From an uncultured Metabacillus sp. (GTDB taxonomy: Bacteria; Bacillota; Bacilli; Bacillales; Bacillaceae): a stretch of DNA of 64,000 nucleotides. The position numbers were made by a program, and so were the translations under genes. The stretch spans positions 124,001 through 188,000 of the forward strand of contig NZ_CANNCR010000003.1 in assembly GCF_947503125.1 (NCBI RefSeq). Reading direction: 5' to 3'. Positions within the stretch are counted from its first letter, which is position 1. Every line of letters begins with the position of its first letter. Below are positions 16,708-25,662 of the stretch, piece by piece. The notes under the pieces are model-generated. The model did not search any database. It saw nothing but the letters and a program-made list of their open reading frames with translations, and had not been told where the DNA came from.

Positions 16708-16836
16708 GGTTACTAGATTTTTAGTATATCAATAATATTTCAGTACTTGTACACAAAATTCGTAAAATTTATAATTTTAGTGGGAGAACCAAAAGAAACC
16801 ATTTTTGGTTTGTAAATGAAGAGGAGGATGGGATGA

Positions 16837-17784
16837 ATGAAATATCGTCGTTTAGGAAGATCCGGATTAAAAGTAAGTGAGGTAAGCTTGGGAAGCTGGT
16901 TAACATTTGGTGCATCGACCGAAAAGGATAAGGCTATCCAAACAATTGAGACCGCTTACGATTTGGGGATAAATTCTTTTGATACAGCAAATGTGTATGC
17001 AAGAGGCGAATCTGAAAAAGTAGTTGGTGAAGCGCTTAGCAAATATGCACGAGATTCATATGTACTGGCAACAAAAGTGTTTTGGCCGATGGGAGATGGC
17101 CCGAATGATCGAGGGCTGTCAAGAAAGCATGTATTTGAACAGCTTCACGCAAGTTTAAAGCGATTAAAAACAGATTATGTTGATATCTATTATTGCCATC
17201 GTTATGATCCAGAAACACCTGTTGATGAAACATTAAGAACAATTGATGATTTAATTCGTCAAGGGAAAATTTTGTATGCAGGGGTAAGTGAATGGACAGC
17301 ACAGCAAATTCAAGAAGCGGTAGGCACAGCTGATAAGTTTTTATTAAACCGTATTGTTGTCAATCAACCAAACTATAGTATGTTACAGCGCTATATTGAA
17401 AAAGAAGTCCTACCGGTATGTGAACAGCATGGTATTAGTCAGATTGTGTTTTCGCCATTAGCCCAAGGGGTTCTAACAGGAAAATACAGCTTAAGCAATC
17501 GTGCACCAGAAGGAAGCCGTGCTACAGATTCGAAGGCAAACATGCATATAGGAAATCTTTTAACAGATGAAACCTTGTTAAAGGTGGAAAAATTAGGCGG
17601 AATTGCAAAAGAGCTTGATAGTAGCTTATCACAATTAGCAATTGCCTGGATTTTACGCCAGCCGGGTGTTGCCAGTACATTGGTTGGGGCAACAAAGCCT
17701 GAGCAAATCATTGAAAATGTTAAAGGGGTTGAAGTGACATTAACGGAGGAAGTCATTTCAAGAATTGAAGAGATTCTAAAATAA
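16837..17784 (+). CDS. Aldo/keto reductase (Kv-beta-like group)
   Basis: 315 residues, a full AKR barrel. The catalytic tetrad is present: Asp49, Tyr54 (FDTANVYARG), Lys80 (LATKVFWP) and His121 (YYCHRYD). The C-terminal NADPH-binding segment ASTLVGATKPEQIIENV is typical, and the sequence RLGRSGLKVSEVSLGSW places it with the potassium-channel beta-subunit-like reductases. AGGAGGATGGG precedes the ATG. Divergence from hxlR suggests induction by a reactive carbonyl; the real substrate is unknown. Confidence 0.9.
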   Translation: MKYRRLGRSGLKVSEVSLGSWLTFGASTEKDKAIQTIETAYDLGINSFDTANVYARGESEKVVGEALSKYARDSYVLATKVFWPMGDGPNDRGLSRKHVFEQLHASLKRLKTDYVDIYYCHRYDPETPVDETLRTIDDLIRQGKILYAGVSEWTAQQIQEAVGTADKFLLNRIVVNQPNYSMLQRYIEKEVLPVCEQHGISQIVFSPLAQGVLTGKYSLSNRAPEGSRATDSKANMHIGNLLTDETLLKVEKLGGIAKELDSSLSQLAIAWILRQPGVASTLVGATKPEQIIENVKGVEVTLTEEVISRIEEILK

Positions 17785-17823
17785 AGAGAAATAGCTTATA
17801 ATTAACCTCTTGATGGGGTTATG

Positions 17824-17863
17824 GAGAAGGTCGATAAATAGATAACTATTTATTGTCCTTCTC
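17824..17863 (+). terminator. Hairpin after the aldo/keto reductase gene
   Basis: GAGAAGG pairs with CCTTCTC, and inside it ATAAATAG pairs with CTATTTAT. The T tail is interrupted (TATTTTAA), so termination may be partial. Confidence 0.6.
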
Positions 17864-18026
17864 TATTTTAATGTGAAAAAATTCCGGCGGATCTAAACAA
17901 AAATTCCCTTTTCTCAGCATCAACTATGAAAAACTATTTGCTATCCTAAATCGAAATATATTACACTGTGAAGGGATAATTGCTGTCCATCAAACTAGTT
18001 TGATCCAAACAGAGAGGAATCGATTA

Positions 18027-18929
18027 ATGTTACACGAATTTACTTTACATGTACCGTTTAAGCGGATTGATGAATACACGGAACTGCTGAATGCAGCGGG
18101 AATCTATAATCTTTATTATGAATCACCCATTGAAATCATTAAAGTCCAGAATGGCTATGGCTATGAAGAAAAAGAAAACGAGAAGGTTGATTTAAAAATT
18201 TACGCAAGTGATGCAGAGGTCGATCATTTACCAGAAGCATATTTTGCCCTTTTAGAAGAAACATTGTCTATTTCAAGAAACAGTATAAGCTATATTTCCC
18301 GTGAAGAAACAGACTGGGAAGAGACTTATGAATTTGAAGATATCGATTTAGGGAATGGCTGGGTTATCATGTATCCAAATTCAAAGGCACAATATGATGA
18401 TCAGCATGTGTTGAAATTTGATCCATTGGCTGCATTTGGAACAGGCCTTCATGAAACGACCCAAGGCTGTTTGAGAATGATTTTGGATAAGGATTTAACA
18501 GGAAAAAGCGTTCTAGACTTAGGCACTGGTTCAGGAATGCTGACGATTGCCGCTTCCCTAAAAGGGGCTGAAAAAGTTGTTGCCGTTGATTATGAGGAGG
18601 TTGCAAGGGAGCTTTATCATAATGCTGAGCTAAATCAGCTGACGAATAGACTTGAGGTCGAGCAGGCTGATTTGATTACAGGTGATTATACAATTGATGA
18701 TCAATATGATTTGATTTTAATCAATATTGGGGCAAATGAAACGATGAGCATCTTAGAAAGACATGACCTTTTAAAACACAGCAATGATTTTATCATCTCA
18801 GGTTTGGTTGAATGGCATATTGATCAATTGATTGCTGTATTTGAATCCGGCGGGTTTTCTATTAAAGAAAAAGCACAAACGAATGAATGGGTAACGATTC
18901 ATTTTTCAAAAGGATATACGCACTTTTAA
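18027..18929 (+). CDS. PrmA-like class I SAM methyltransferase
   Basis: 300 residues from the ATG at 18027 (AGAGAGG upstream). The SAM-binding motif is VLDLGTGSGMLTIAASLKGA (about 167-186), and the preceding FDPLAAFGTGLHETTQG closely mirrors the PrmA signature FDPGLAFGTGTHPTT. The N-terminal third has an EFTLHVPF start reminiscent of the L11-recognition domain. It is thus a relative of ribosomal protein L11 methyltransferase, but the substrate loop (LINIGAN rather than the usual VANILA) differs, so a different target is possible. Monocistronic, with a perfect terminator. Confidence 0.75.
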   Translation: MLHEFTLHVPFKRIDEYTELLNAAGIYNLYYESPIEIIKVQNGYGYEEKENEKVDLKIYASDAEVDHLPEAYFALLEETLSISRNSISYISREETDWEETYEFEDIDLGNGWVIMYPNSKAQYDDQHVLKFDPLAAFGTGLHETTQGCLRMILDKDLTGKSVLDLGTGSGMLTIAASLKGAEKVVAVDYEEVARELYHNAELNQLTNRLEVEQADLITGDYTIDDQYDLILINIGANETMSILERHDLLKHSNDFIISGLVEWHIDQLIAVFESGGFSIKEKAQTNEWVTIHFSKGYTHF

Positions 18930-18934
18930 TAGAA

Positions 18935-18964
18935 GGGTCTGACTCTTGATTTTGAGTCAGACCC
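18935..18964. terminator. Perfect hairpin terminator with GGGTCTGACTC arms
   Basis: GGGTCTGACTC (18935-18945) pairs with GAGTCAGACCC (18954-18964). It lies between the convergent methyltransferase and dctR genes. The same arm sequence recurs in the element at 50957-51050. Confidence 0.8.
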
Positions 18965-18967
18965 TGA

Positions 18968-19651
18968 CTATTTTAGGAAACGATAGCGATTGATCGGCCT
19001 CCCAATTCCCCCATATTCGATATGGATTTGTACAGTTCCCGTTTGCTCCATATATTCAAGATATCTTCTCGCCGTAACACGGGCGATGCCGATCCCTTCT
19101 GCCACCTCTTCCGCGGAAACGGCTTGACTTTGCTTTTTTAAATAATCACTTATTTTTTCCAGTGTAAGAGCGTTTAGACCTTTAGGAAGCTCCTTTTGTT
19201 CGGTTTTAGATGCTTGAAATCGGAGTAAATCCAATTCCTGCTGAGTAATTGCGTCCTTTTCCTTAAACTTTAAATGGTAGTTTCGGTAATTTGTTAGGGC
19301 TTGTCTGATGCGTTCAGATTTAAAAGGCTTCATAATGTAGTCAATTGCTCCGTGCTGAAGCACCTGTCTGACCGTTTCTATATCACTGGCAGCTGTGATT
19401 GCAATCACATCGGTATTTAGCCCTTCGGAACGAATTTGCTTGATTGTTGTTAGCCCATCCTGATTAGGCATATAAATGTCAACTAAAGCTAAATCAGGCT
19501 TTTCCTTTTTAATAAACTCGATTCCTTCCTTTCCATTTGACACTAAACCAATAACCGTGAAGCCTTCTACCTGTTCAACAAATTGTTTGTTGATTTCTTG
19601 AACCATCGGATCATCCTCAATCAGTAAGACACGTGTAGATGTACTCTTCAT
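18968..19651 (-). CDS. dctR: DctR, C4-dicarboxylate response regulator (CitB family)
   Basis: 227 residues. The receiver domain has the acidic cluster IEDD and phospho-acceptor Asp58 (LALVDIYMPNQDG), with Lys in IMKPFKSERI. The C-terminal helix-turn-helix (GIARVTARRYLEYMEQTG) is that of the CitT/DcuR/DctR group. GGAGG lies 8 bases before the ATG. It follows dctS by 20 bases in one operon. With DctS it should activate dicarboxylate uptake, here presumably dctP at 25663. Confidence 0.9.
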   Translation of the reverse strand: MKSTSTRVLLIEDDPMVQEINKQFVEQVEGFTVIGLVSNGKEGIEFIKKEKPDLALVDIYMPNQDGLTTIKQIRSEGLNTDVIAITAASDIETVRQVLQHGAIDYIMKPFKSERIRQALTNYRNYHLKFKEKDAITQQELDLLRFQASKTEQKELPKGLNALTLEKISDYLKKQSQAVSAEEVAEGIGIARVTARRYLEYMEQTGTVQIHIEYGGIGRPINRYRFLK

Positions 19652-19671
19652 AGAAAAATTCCTCCATAACT

Positions 19672-21249
19672 TTACAGATTAAAGGTGATGATAAAGGAGG
19701 TACCTTGTTCGGATGTGGATTCAACTTTGATCGTGCCATTTGCTTTCTTAACAATCTCTTTTACTAAAAACAAACCGATCCCTCTGTTGGAGCCATCTTT
19801 TGTAGAGAAGCCTTCTTGAAAAATGAAAGCTTCTGCTTCCTTTGGTATTCCTTTTCCATTGTCCTCAACAAGGATGGATAAAAGCTTTTCATGCTGTTCT
19901 ATACTTACATATATTTCTTGTTCTTTTCCGTTGCAGTCTTTAAAGGCGTCAAAAGCGTTCTCAATCAGATTTCCAAGGATGACGACAAAGTCATGATCAT
20001 CAAGGGGAGGGGGGAATGAAGTCAATCTGCTGTGACGGTCAATATGAACGGTAATGCCAAGCTCCTTCCCGCGGCTCACTTTGCTTAATAGGAGGCCTGA
20101 TAGACTCTCGCTATGAATGTTTTTGGATAAAAAACGTGTTAGCTCTTCGTGTTCCTCGGTTATTTGAAACACATACTCTAACGCTCTCTCTTTATGGCCA
20201 AGCTGGAGCAAGCCCGCTATTGTATGAAGCTTATTCATATGTTCATGATTTTGAATGCGCAAAGCGCTTACAAACGCTTTTACCCCTGTTAATTCTTCGG
20301 CGAGCTTTTTCACTTCCGTCCGATCCTGAAAAATCGCGACAGCTCCAACGGTTTTTTCCTCCACTTTTATCGGGATGCGGTTTGAGACAATATTTAGATT
20401 GCGAACGGTTAACTCTTTATTGTAGAGCGGTTTTTGCAGCTCAAGAATCTCTGGTAGTCTTGTATCAGGTATAATGGAATTAATGTTGTGACCAATAACG
20501 TCACCTGTAATGCCCATCATGCTTTTCGCTTTGTCATTAAAGATCGTAATCGTTTCATTTGTATCAATCGCAATAATGCCTTCATGCATCGCATTAAAGG
20601 TTTCTGTTCTCTCGATCACTAATTGAGCAATTTCATGTGGTTCAAGATTAAACATTTCTTTTTTGATTCGCAAGGCTAAAAGCCATGCACCCCAGCCGCC
20701 GAATAAAAGGGAGATCCCTCCTGTTAAGAGGATTTCAAAACGGACATTCCAGATCATTTCTAAAAATGTCGGAAGGATGTAGCCAACAACAACGACACCG
20801 ACTTGATGGTGGTCTTTATTCATAATCGGAACAAATCCGCGAATAACGGTTCCGGCATCTCCTTTTGCTTTCGTTGTATAGGTAAGCTCAGCGAAGGCTG
20901 GCCTCTCATCATCACCTTGAGACCTTTTGCCAATCAGGCTGGGAACAGGATGGGACAGCCGAATATGGTTCATATCCATAACAACAATATAATCAGCATC
21001 ATGGATGATTCGTAAGCTTTCGACTCTGCTATTAATCGTGTTCCGTTCATCTTTCGTACCTGTTATACTAGTGCTGATCTCCGGGACCTCGGCAACAGTA
21101 CGGGCTGCCAGCAGGGCGCGCTGCTTTAAATCATCCTCGCGGGAATCAATAAAATTGCCAATAATCACGATACCGGCAAGCAACAAGGAAAAACTAACGA
21201 TAAAAAAGGTGAGCCCCATAATTTTTGTTTTGATGGAAACGTAATGCAT
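19672..21249 (-). CDS. dctS: DctS, C4-dicarboxylate sensor kinase
   Basis: 525 residues: helix 1 (about 11-33), a periplasmic-type PDC/CitA sensor domain (about 34-160), helix 2 (about 172-193), PAS (about 212-315) and kinase. The phospho-His is in RIQNHEHMNKLHTI (His335), the signature of the CitA/DcuS group; the ATP boxes NLIENAFDAF, EDNGKGI and GIGLFLVK are intact. AAAGGAAC precedes the ATG. The gene is divergent from dctB, whose product in B. subtilis works with DctS in sensing. Confidence 0.92.
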   Translation of the reverse strand: MHYVSIKTKIMGLTFFIVSFSLLLAGIVIIGNFIDSREDDLKQRALLAARTVAEVPEISTSITGTKDERNTINSRVESLRIIHDADYIVVMDMNHIRLSHPVPSLIGKRSQGDDERPAFAELTYTTKAKGDAGTVIRGFVPIMNKDHHQVGVVVVGYILPTFLEMIWNVRFEILLTGGISLLFGGWGAWLLALRIKKEMFNLEPHEIAQLVIERTETFNAMHEGIIAIDTNETITIFNDKAKSMMGITGDVIGHNINSIIPDTRLPEILELQKPLYNKELTVRNLNIVSNRIPIKVEEKTVGAVAIFQDRTEVKKLAEELTGVKAFVSALRIQNHEHMNKLHTIAGLLQLGHKERALEYVFQITEEHEELTRFLSKNIHSESLSGLLLSKVSRGKELGITVHIDRHSRLTSFPPPLDDHDFVVILGNLIENAFDAFKDCNGKEQEIYVSIEQHEKLLSILVEDNGKGIPKEAEAFIFQEGFSTKDGSNRGIGLFLVKEIVKKANGTIKVESTSEQGTSFIITFNL

Positions 21250-21341
21250 CCTGAGAGTTCCTTTCTTTCCAAAGAGGATGAACTTATTTTACCATGGAAA
21301 ATCACACATGTTACAATGATCAGGATGAATAATGGGAGTAG

Positions 21342-22412
21342 ATGTTAAAAATGAAATATTTATTCGCCTCAAGTATTCTTGTCATCATCGTGATCCTATG
21401 TTTCCTATTCTATCCTTTTGAGTTATTTAGACATGAAAACATCAGTTACGATGACGAACAAAAAGGCTTGTCTGAACAAATTACGATTCGGTTTAGTCAT
21501 GTGGTTGCAGAAAACACACCAAAGGGACTAGCAGCACAAAAATTTGCCCAATTAGCCTCCGAAAAAACAGACGGATTAGTCAATGTTGAGGTTGTTCCTA
21601 ATGGGACGTTATATACAGATGAAGAGGAATTGGATGCATTAATGAAAAACGATGTCCAGATGATCGCCCCATCCGTATCAAAAATGACAAAATTAGCACC
21701 AGAATGGGGATTATTCGACCTGCCTTTCTTGTTTCAAACAAATGAGGATGTCACAGCTGTCTTTACGAATGAAATTGGCCAAAATTTTTTAAAGCTCCAT
21801 GAAGATGAAAACATCAAAGGAATGGCGTTGTGGAGCAATGGGCTGAAACAGATGACCAGCAGCGTAAAGGCGCTAAAGAAGCCTGAGGATTTTATTGGAC
21901 AGCGTTTTCGGATCATGCCGAGTGACATCATTGCAGAGCAGTTTAGGCGATTAGAAGCAGTGCCAATTCCGCTGCCGTTTGATCAAGTGTATGTTTCTCT
22001 TGAAGCGAATAGGTTTGAAGGACAGGAAAACACCATTTCCAATATTTATTCTCGAAGATTATATGAGCTTCAAAACTATATGACAATCAGCAATCATGGA
22101 TTTTTAGGGTATGTTGTTTTAATGAACAAGGAGTTTTGGAATAGCTTACCTAAAGATGTGCAAACAAGCTTAACAGAAGCTATGGAGGAGACAACAACCT
22201 GGATGATCAACGAATCCATGAAAATGAACAAACAACAGCTAAAAGTGATCGACAAAGATTCCTCGATTCAAATTCATTATTTAACAAATGAAGAAAGGGA
22301 AGCGTGGTTAAACAAGCTGATGCCTATATATCAAACGCTTTATAATCAGGTGAATGAAGAATTTGTGAAGGATTTTATTGAGCAAAGAAGGAAGCAACTG
22401 GAGACGCATTAA
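21342..22412 (+). CDS. dctB: DctB, C4-dicarboxylate-binding protein (TRAP DctP family)
   Basis: 356 residues with an N-terminal membrane segment (about 6-24) and a TRAP-type solute-binding fold: FSHVVAENTPKGLAAQKFAQ, the substrate Arg region GQRFRIMPS and LEANRFEGQENTISNIYSRR. No lipobox Cys is seen, so it is probably anchored by its helix. No TRAP membrane subunits are present. As in B. subtilis it would act as a co-sensor with DctS rather than as part of a TRAP pump. Two start codons (21342 and 21351) are possible; neither is ideally spaced from GGGAG. Confidence 0.88.
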   Translation: MLKMKYLFASSILVIIVILCFLFYPFELFRHENISYDDEQKGLSEQITIRFSHVVAENTPKGLAAQKFAQLASEKTDGLVNVEVVPNGTLYTDEEELDALMKNDVQMIAPSVSKMTKLAPEWGLFDLPFLFQTNEDVTAVFTNEIGQNFLKLHEDENIKGMALWSNGLKQMTSSVKALKKPEDFIGQRFRIMPSDIIAEQFRRLEAVPIPLPFDQVYVSLEANRFEGQENTISNIYSRRLYELQNYMTISNHGFLGYVVLMNKEFWNSLPKDVQTSLTEAMEETTTWMINESMKMNKQQLKVIDKDSSIQIHYLTNEEREAWLNKLMPIYQTLYNQVNEEFVKDFIEQRRKQLETH

Positions 22413-22637
22413 TCTGTGTCTTCTTTTATTATTATTTGAAATATGAATGATGCTCAACAATTACTTATATTTCTATAACACTTTAAAACTTTTAGGGATG
22501 AATGATGGCTTTTGGAATAATCACAAAATGAGCAAATAAGTTATATAAAGCGAGAATATGGAGTCAATCGCTGCTCAAAATAGTGATTATTGTTAAGTTG
22601 CTACTTTTTAGGCAGCTACCTTTATGGAGCGAGGATG

Positions 22638-22663
22638 GAGGATTATTTTATCCTCTTTTTTTT
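22638..22663 (+). terminator. Intrinsic terminator before the galactonate regulator
   Basis: GAGGAT (22638-22643) pairs with ATCCTC (22650-22655), then nine T residues. The rest of 22413-22637 shows no gene. Confidence 0.8.
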
Positions 22664-22721
22664 ATCTAAAAATAAAATTATTGTTATTTAGTAGAAAGAC
22701 ATGTTAGGATAAAATTAATAA

Positions 22722-22735
22722 ATCATATATATGAT
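22722..22735. promoter_or_regulatory. Candidate IclR operator
   Basis: ATCATATATATGAT is a perfect palindrome 34 bases upstream of the IclR start. A second near-palindrome, AATCTCATATGTGATT, follows and includes the region just before the ribosome site. Confidence 0.45.
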
Positions 22736-22769
22736 GATTAATCTCATATGTGATTTTGGAGGTAATAAC

Positions 22770-23516
22770 ATGTCAGTAAAATCTGCTGAACGGGTTTTAA
22801 GAGTATTCGAGCTATTGGCTCATCACACAGAAGGTTTAACGATTAAAGAAATCAGTGGAAAGCTTTCATTTCCACAAAGCAGTACGTCTAATCTTATTGG
22901 TACTCTCTATCAGGAAGGATACTTAAACCAGGACTCTCATAAACGATATCGATTAGGGCCAAAGTTGATTCAAATGGGAACGCTCGCAATGGAGTCGCTT
23001 GATATTTCATCCCAAGGAACACCGTTTCTGAAAAAGTTAATGGAAGATGTACAAGAAACGGTATTCATGGCTGTTTTATCTGAGGGGCAGTTAGTATATA
23101 TTGCCAAAATAGACAATAACCGTTCGATACGAACAACAGCTCAGCCAGGTTATCGCAAACCGTTGTATTGCACAGGATTAGGAAAGGCTTTTCTTGCATT
23201 CTTGCCTGAACATGAAAAAAACGCTATTTTAGACGAAACTGATCTTACTCCGATTACAAATAATACAATTACGAATCGCCAGGAGTTTGAACAGAAATTA
23301 AAACAGTTTGCTGAATGGGGATATTCTATTGATGATGAGGAAAATGAGGAAGGTCTATATTGTCTGGCAGCCCCCATTTTTGGCGCAGATCGAACAATCC
23401 AAGCTGCGATTAGTGTTGCCGGGCCAAAAGAAAGAATGATCAACAGGAAGGATTTTATCGTCGAAAAGCTCCTGCAAACAGCAAAGAACATTTCCGAAAG
23501 CATTGGATATTCATAA
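22770..23516 (+). CDS. IclR family regulator of the galactonate operon
   Basis: 248 residues from the ATG at 22770 (TTTGGAGGT upstream). The N-terminal winged helix is GLTIKEISGKLSFPQSSTSNLIGTL (split here only by the helix turn), and the C-terminal effector domain contains RKPLYCTGLGKAFLAFLPE and CLAAPIFG. It precedes the aldolase and dehydratase genes on the same strand, separated by a hairpin. It is most likely a repressor released by galactonate or a keto-deoxy sugar acid; the ligand is inferred from the neighbours. Confidence 0.88.
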   Translation: MSVKSAERVLRVFELLAHHTEGLTIKEISGKLSFPQSSTSNLIGTLYQEGYLNQDSHKRYRLGPKLIQMGTLAMESLDISSQGTPFLKKLMEDVQETVFMAVLSEGQLVYIAKIDNNRSIRTTAQPGYRKPLYCTGLGKAFLAFLPEHEKNAILDETDLTPITNNTITNRQEFEQKLKQFAEWGYSIDDEENEEGLYCLAAPIFGADRTIQAAISVAGPKERMINRKDFIVEKLLQTAKNISESIGYS

Positions 23517-23570
23517 AGCAGAAATGGAGGAGAAACATGGAAGTTTTCTCCTCATACTTAATAGATTAAT

Positions 23571-23584
23571 TGGAAGCGCTTGTA
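23571..23584. promoter_or_regulatory. Possible cre (CcpA) site before the aldolase
   Basis: TGGAAGCGCTTGTA has the AAGCGCTT core of cre sites but matches the consensus at only about 11 of 14 positions. A hairpin with GGAGAA/TTCTCC arms (23527-23552) separates it from the IclR gene. Confidence 0.4.
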
Positions 23585-23636
23585 AATCTATCAGGAAAAG
23601 AAGATGTTTCCAGGTGAAAAATAAAGGAGGAACAGC

Positions 23637-24275
23637 ATGTTAATGAATACACTGTCTAGCATTCTTGAAAACAAACTGATTGCTATTATCCGCGGAGCAA
23701 ACCCGGAAGATGTTGTATCGATTGCGAAAGCATTGCATGAAGGCGGAGTAAACATGATCGAAATCACAATGAATTCTCCAAAAGCATTAGCTGGTATAGA
23801 AGCAGTAAAAGCTGAGCTTGGAAATCAGGTTCTGGTTGGAGCAGGTACCGTGTTAGACGCTGAAACGGCCAGAGCTGCCATTTTAGCAGGTGCCGAGTTT
23901 ATCTTGTCTCCTACTATTCATCTTGAAACCATAAACATGACCAAAAGATATGGAGCAGTAAGCATTCCAGGTGCCTTTACGCCAACTGAAATTCTAGCAG
24001 CCTATGAAAATGGCGGAGATCTTATTAAAGTATTCCCTGCAACATTAGGACCAAGCTACATAAAGGATTTCCGCGGACCTCTCCCGCAAATACCGCTACT
24101 TCCAACAGGCGGTGTTGATGTAAACAATATTAAGGACTATTTGAAAGCAGGTGCAGTTGGCTGTGGAATCGGCAGCGCGCTTGTGAATACGAAGCAAAAG
24201 ATAACAGCTGAATATCTCGAAAAAATAGCAGAAAAAGCAAGACAATTTGTAGTCGCTGTAACATCTGACAATTAA
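23637..24275 (+). CDS. dgoA: KDPG/KDPGal aldolase (Eda/DgoA family)
   Basis: 212 residues. The Schiff-base lysine is Lys131 in LIKVFPATLGPSYIKDF, the catalytic Glu is Glu42 (MIEITM), and phosphate/pyruvate contacts are Arg19 (IIRG) and PTGGV. AAAGGAGG precedes the ATG. The family cleaves 2-keto-3-deoxy-6-phospho sugar acids to pyruvate and glyceraldehyde 3-phosphate. Sequence alone does not tell the gluconate from the galactonate isomer; the DgoD gene 18 bases downstream favours the galactonate role. Confidence 0.88.
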   Translation: MLMNTLSSILENKLIAIIRGANPEDVVSIAKALHEGGVNMIEITMNSPKALAGIEAVKAELGNQVLVGAGTVLDAETARAAILAGAEFILSPTIHLETINMTKRYGAVSIPGAFTPTEILAAYENGGDLIKVFPATLGPSYIKDFRGPLPQIPLLPTGGVDVNNIKDYLKAGAVGCGIGSALVNTKQKITAEYLEKIAEKARQFVVAVTSDN

Positions 24276-24292
24276 AGAGGAGAGTGTTATTG

Positions 24293-25441
24293 ATGAAAAT
24301 TACAAATTATGAATTATTCCAAGTACCGCCACGTTGGTTATTTTTAAAAATTGAAACAGACGAAGGGATTACCGGCTGGGGTGAACCAGTCATAGAGGGA
24401 AGAGCAACTACAGTAAAAACGGCAGTGGAAGAATTGATGGAATATCTTATGGATAAGGACCCGCTTACAATTGAAGATCATTGGAATGTGATGTATCGGG
24501 CTGGTTTTTACCGAGGCGGTCCTATCTTAATGAGTGCCATTTCCGGTATTGACCAAGCGCTATGGGATATCAAAGGAAAATACTACAACGCACCAGTGCA
24601 TCAGTTGTTAGGCGGTAAGGCAAGAGAATCAATCAAGGTTTATTCATGGATTGGCGGGGACCGTCCTGCTGATGTTGGAAATGCAGCAAAAGCGGTTGTG
24701 GACCAAGGCTTTACAGCTGTAAAAATGAATGGGACGGAAGAGCTTCAATATGTAGATTCCCATGAAAAAATTGATCAGGTGATTGAACGAATTGCAGCGG
24801 TTAGAGAGGCGGTAGGTCCTTATATAGGAATCGGAATTGATTTCCACGGCCGGGTACATAAACCAATGGCAAAAATTTTAGCAAAAGAGCTTGAACCTTT
24901 CCGTCCTATGTTTATTGAAGAGCCTGTTTTGCCGGAAAATAATGAGGCGCTGCGTGAAATTGCCAATCTTGTCACCACTCCTATTGCAACAGGTGAAAGA
25001 ATGTTTTCAAAATGGGATTTTAAAAACCTTTTAATGGATGGATATGTTGACATTATTCAGCCGGATTTATCCCATGCAGGCGGGATTACGGAATGCAAAA
25101 AAATCATTTCAATGGCTGAGGCGTTTGATGTTGCGGCAGCTCCACACTGTCCGTTAGGGCCCATTGCATTAGCTTCCTGTCTCCAAGTAGATGCTACATG
25201 CCACAATGCCTTTATCCAAGAACAGAGTCTTGGCATTCATTATAACCAAGGGAATGATTTATTAGATTACATTGTCGATCACAGCGTGTTCCAATATGAA
25301 AACGGGTACGTAAACATCCCGGATGGACCTGGGTTAGGAATTGAAATCAATGAAGATTATGTAAGAAAGATGGCAGAAATCGGTCATAATTGGAGAAATC
25401 CAATTTGGAGACATGCTGATGGCAGTATTGCTGAGTGGTGA
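24293..25441 (+). CDS. dgoD: D-galactonate dehydratase
   Basis: 382 residues from the ATG at 24293 (AGGAGAG upstream), exactly the length of E. coli DgoD. It is an enolase-superfamily enzyme of the mandelate racemase group. Metal ligands Asp183, Glu209 and Glu235 and catalytic His185 (IDFHGR) and His285 (APHCPLGP) fall at the same positions as in E. coli. It dehydrates D-galactonate to 2-keto-3-deoxygalactonate. The kinase (dgoK) needed before the aldolase is absent from this locus. Confidence 0.95.
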   Translation: MKITNYELFQVPPRWLFLKIETDEGITGWGEPVIEGRATTVKTAVEELMEYLMDKDPLTIEDHWNVMYRAGFYRGGPILMSAISGIDQALWDIKGKYYNAPVHQLLGGKARESIKVYSWIGGDRPADVGNAAKAVVDQGFTAVKMNGTEELQYVDSHEKIDQVIERIAAVREAVGPYIGIGIDFHGRVHKPMAKILAKELEPFRPMFIEEPVLPENNEALREIANLVTTPIATGERMFSKWDFKNLLMDGYVDIIQPDLSHAGGITECKKIISMAEAFDVAAAPHCPLGPIALASCLQVDATCHNAFIQEQSLGIHYNQGNDLLDYIVDHSVFQYENGYVNIPDGPGLGIEINEDYVRKMAEIGHNWRNPIWRHADGSIAEW

Positions 25442-25488
25442 TTGTTACCTAGTAATTTTATTTTCTAGTAATGAAAAATATGATGATT

Positions 25489-25522
25489 AGAGCAAACCTA
25501 TTATTGGGTCTGCTCTTTTTTA
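25489..25522 (+). terminator. Intrinsic terminator of the galactonate operon
   Basis: AGAGCA (25489-25494) pairs with TGCTCT (25511-25516), with inner AACC/GGGT pairs, followed by T residues. Confidence 0.85.
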
Positions 25523-25549
25523 TTTTAAAAGGAATTCCTAACTCTAAAT

Positions 25550-25575
25550 AAAGACCAAAAAGAACAAAAAGACCA
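25550..25575. promoter_or_regulatory. Direct repeat upstream of dctP, candidate DctR site
   Basis: AAAGACCA occurs at 25550-25557 and again at 25568-25575, an 18-base period. CitB-family regulators often bind direct repeats upstream of their transporter genes; the link to DctR is inference. Confidence 0.4.
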
Positions 25576-25662
25576 TTAAAACCATAAATATAAAGTTTCA
25601 AAATTATCAGTTATTATAAAAATCAAGAAGTGAAAGCGGTATCAATAAGGGGTGAATGATGA

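Noticed and set aside
21342-22412. A TRAP transporter at dctB
   Set aside because: Only the solute-binding protein is present; no DctQ/DctM membrane genes adjoin. The DctB co-sensor role fits better.
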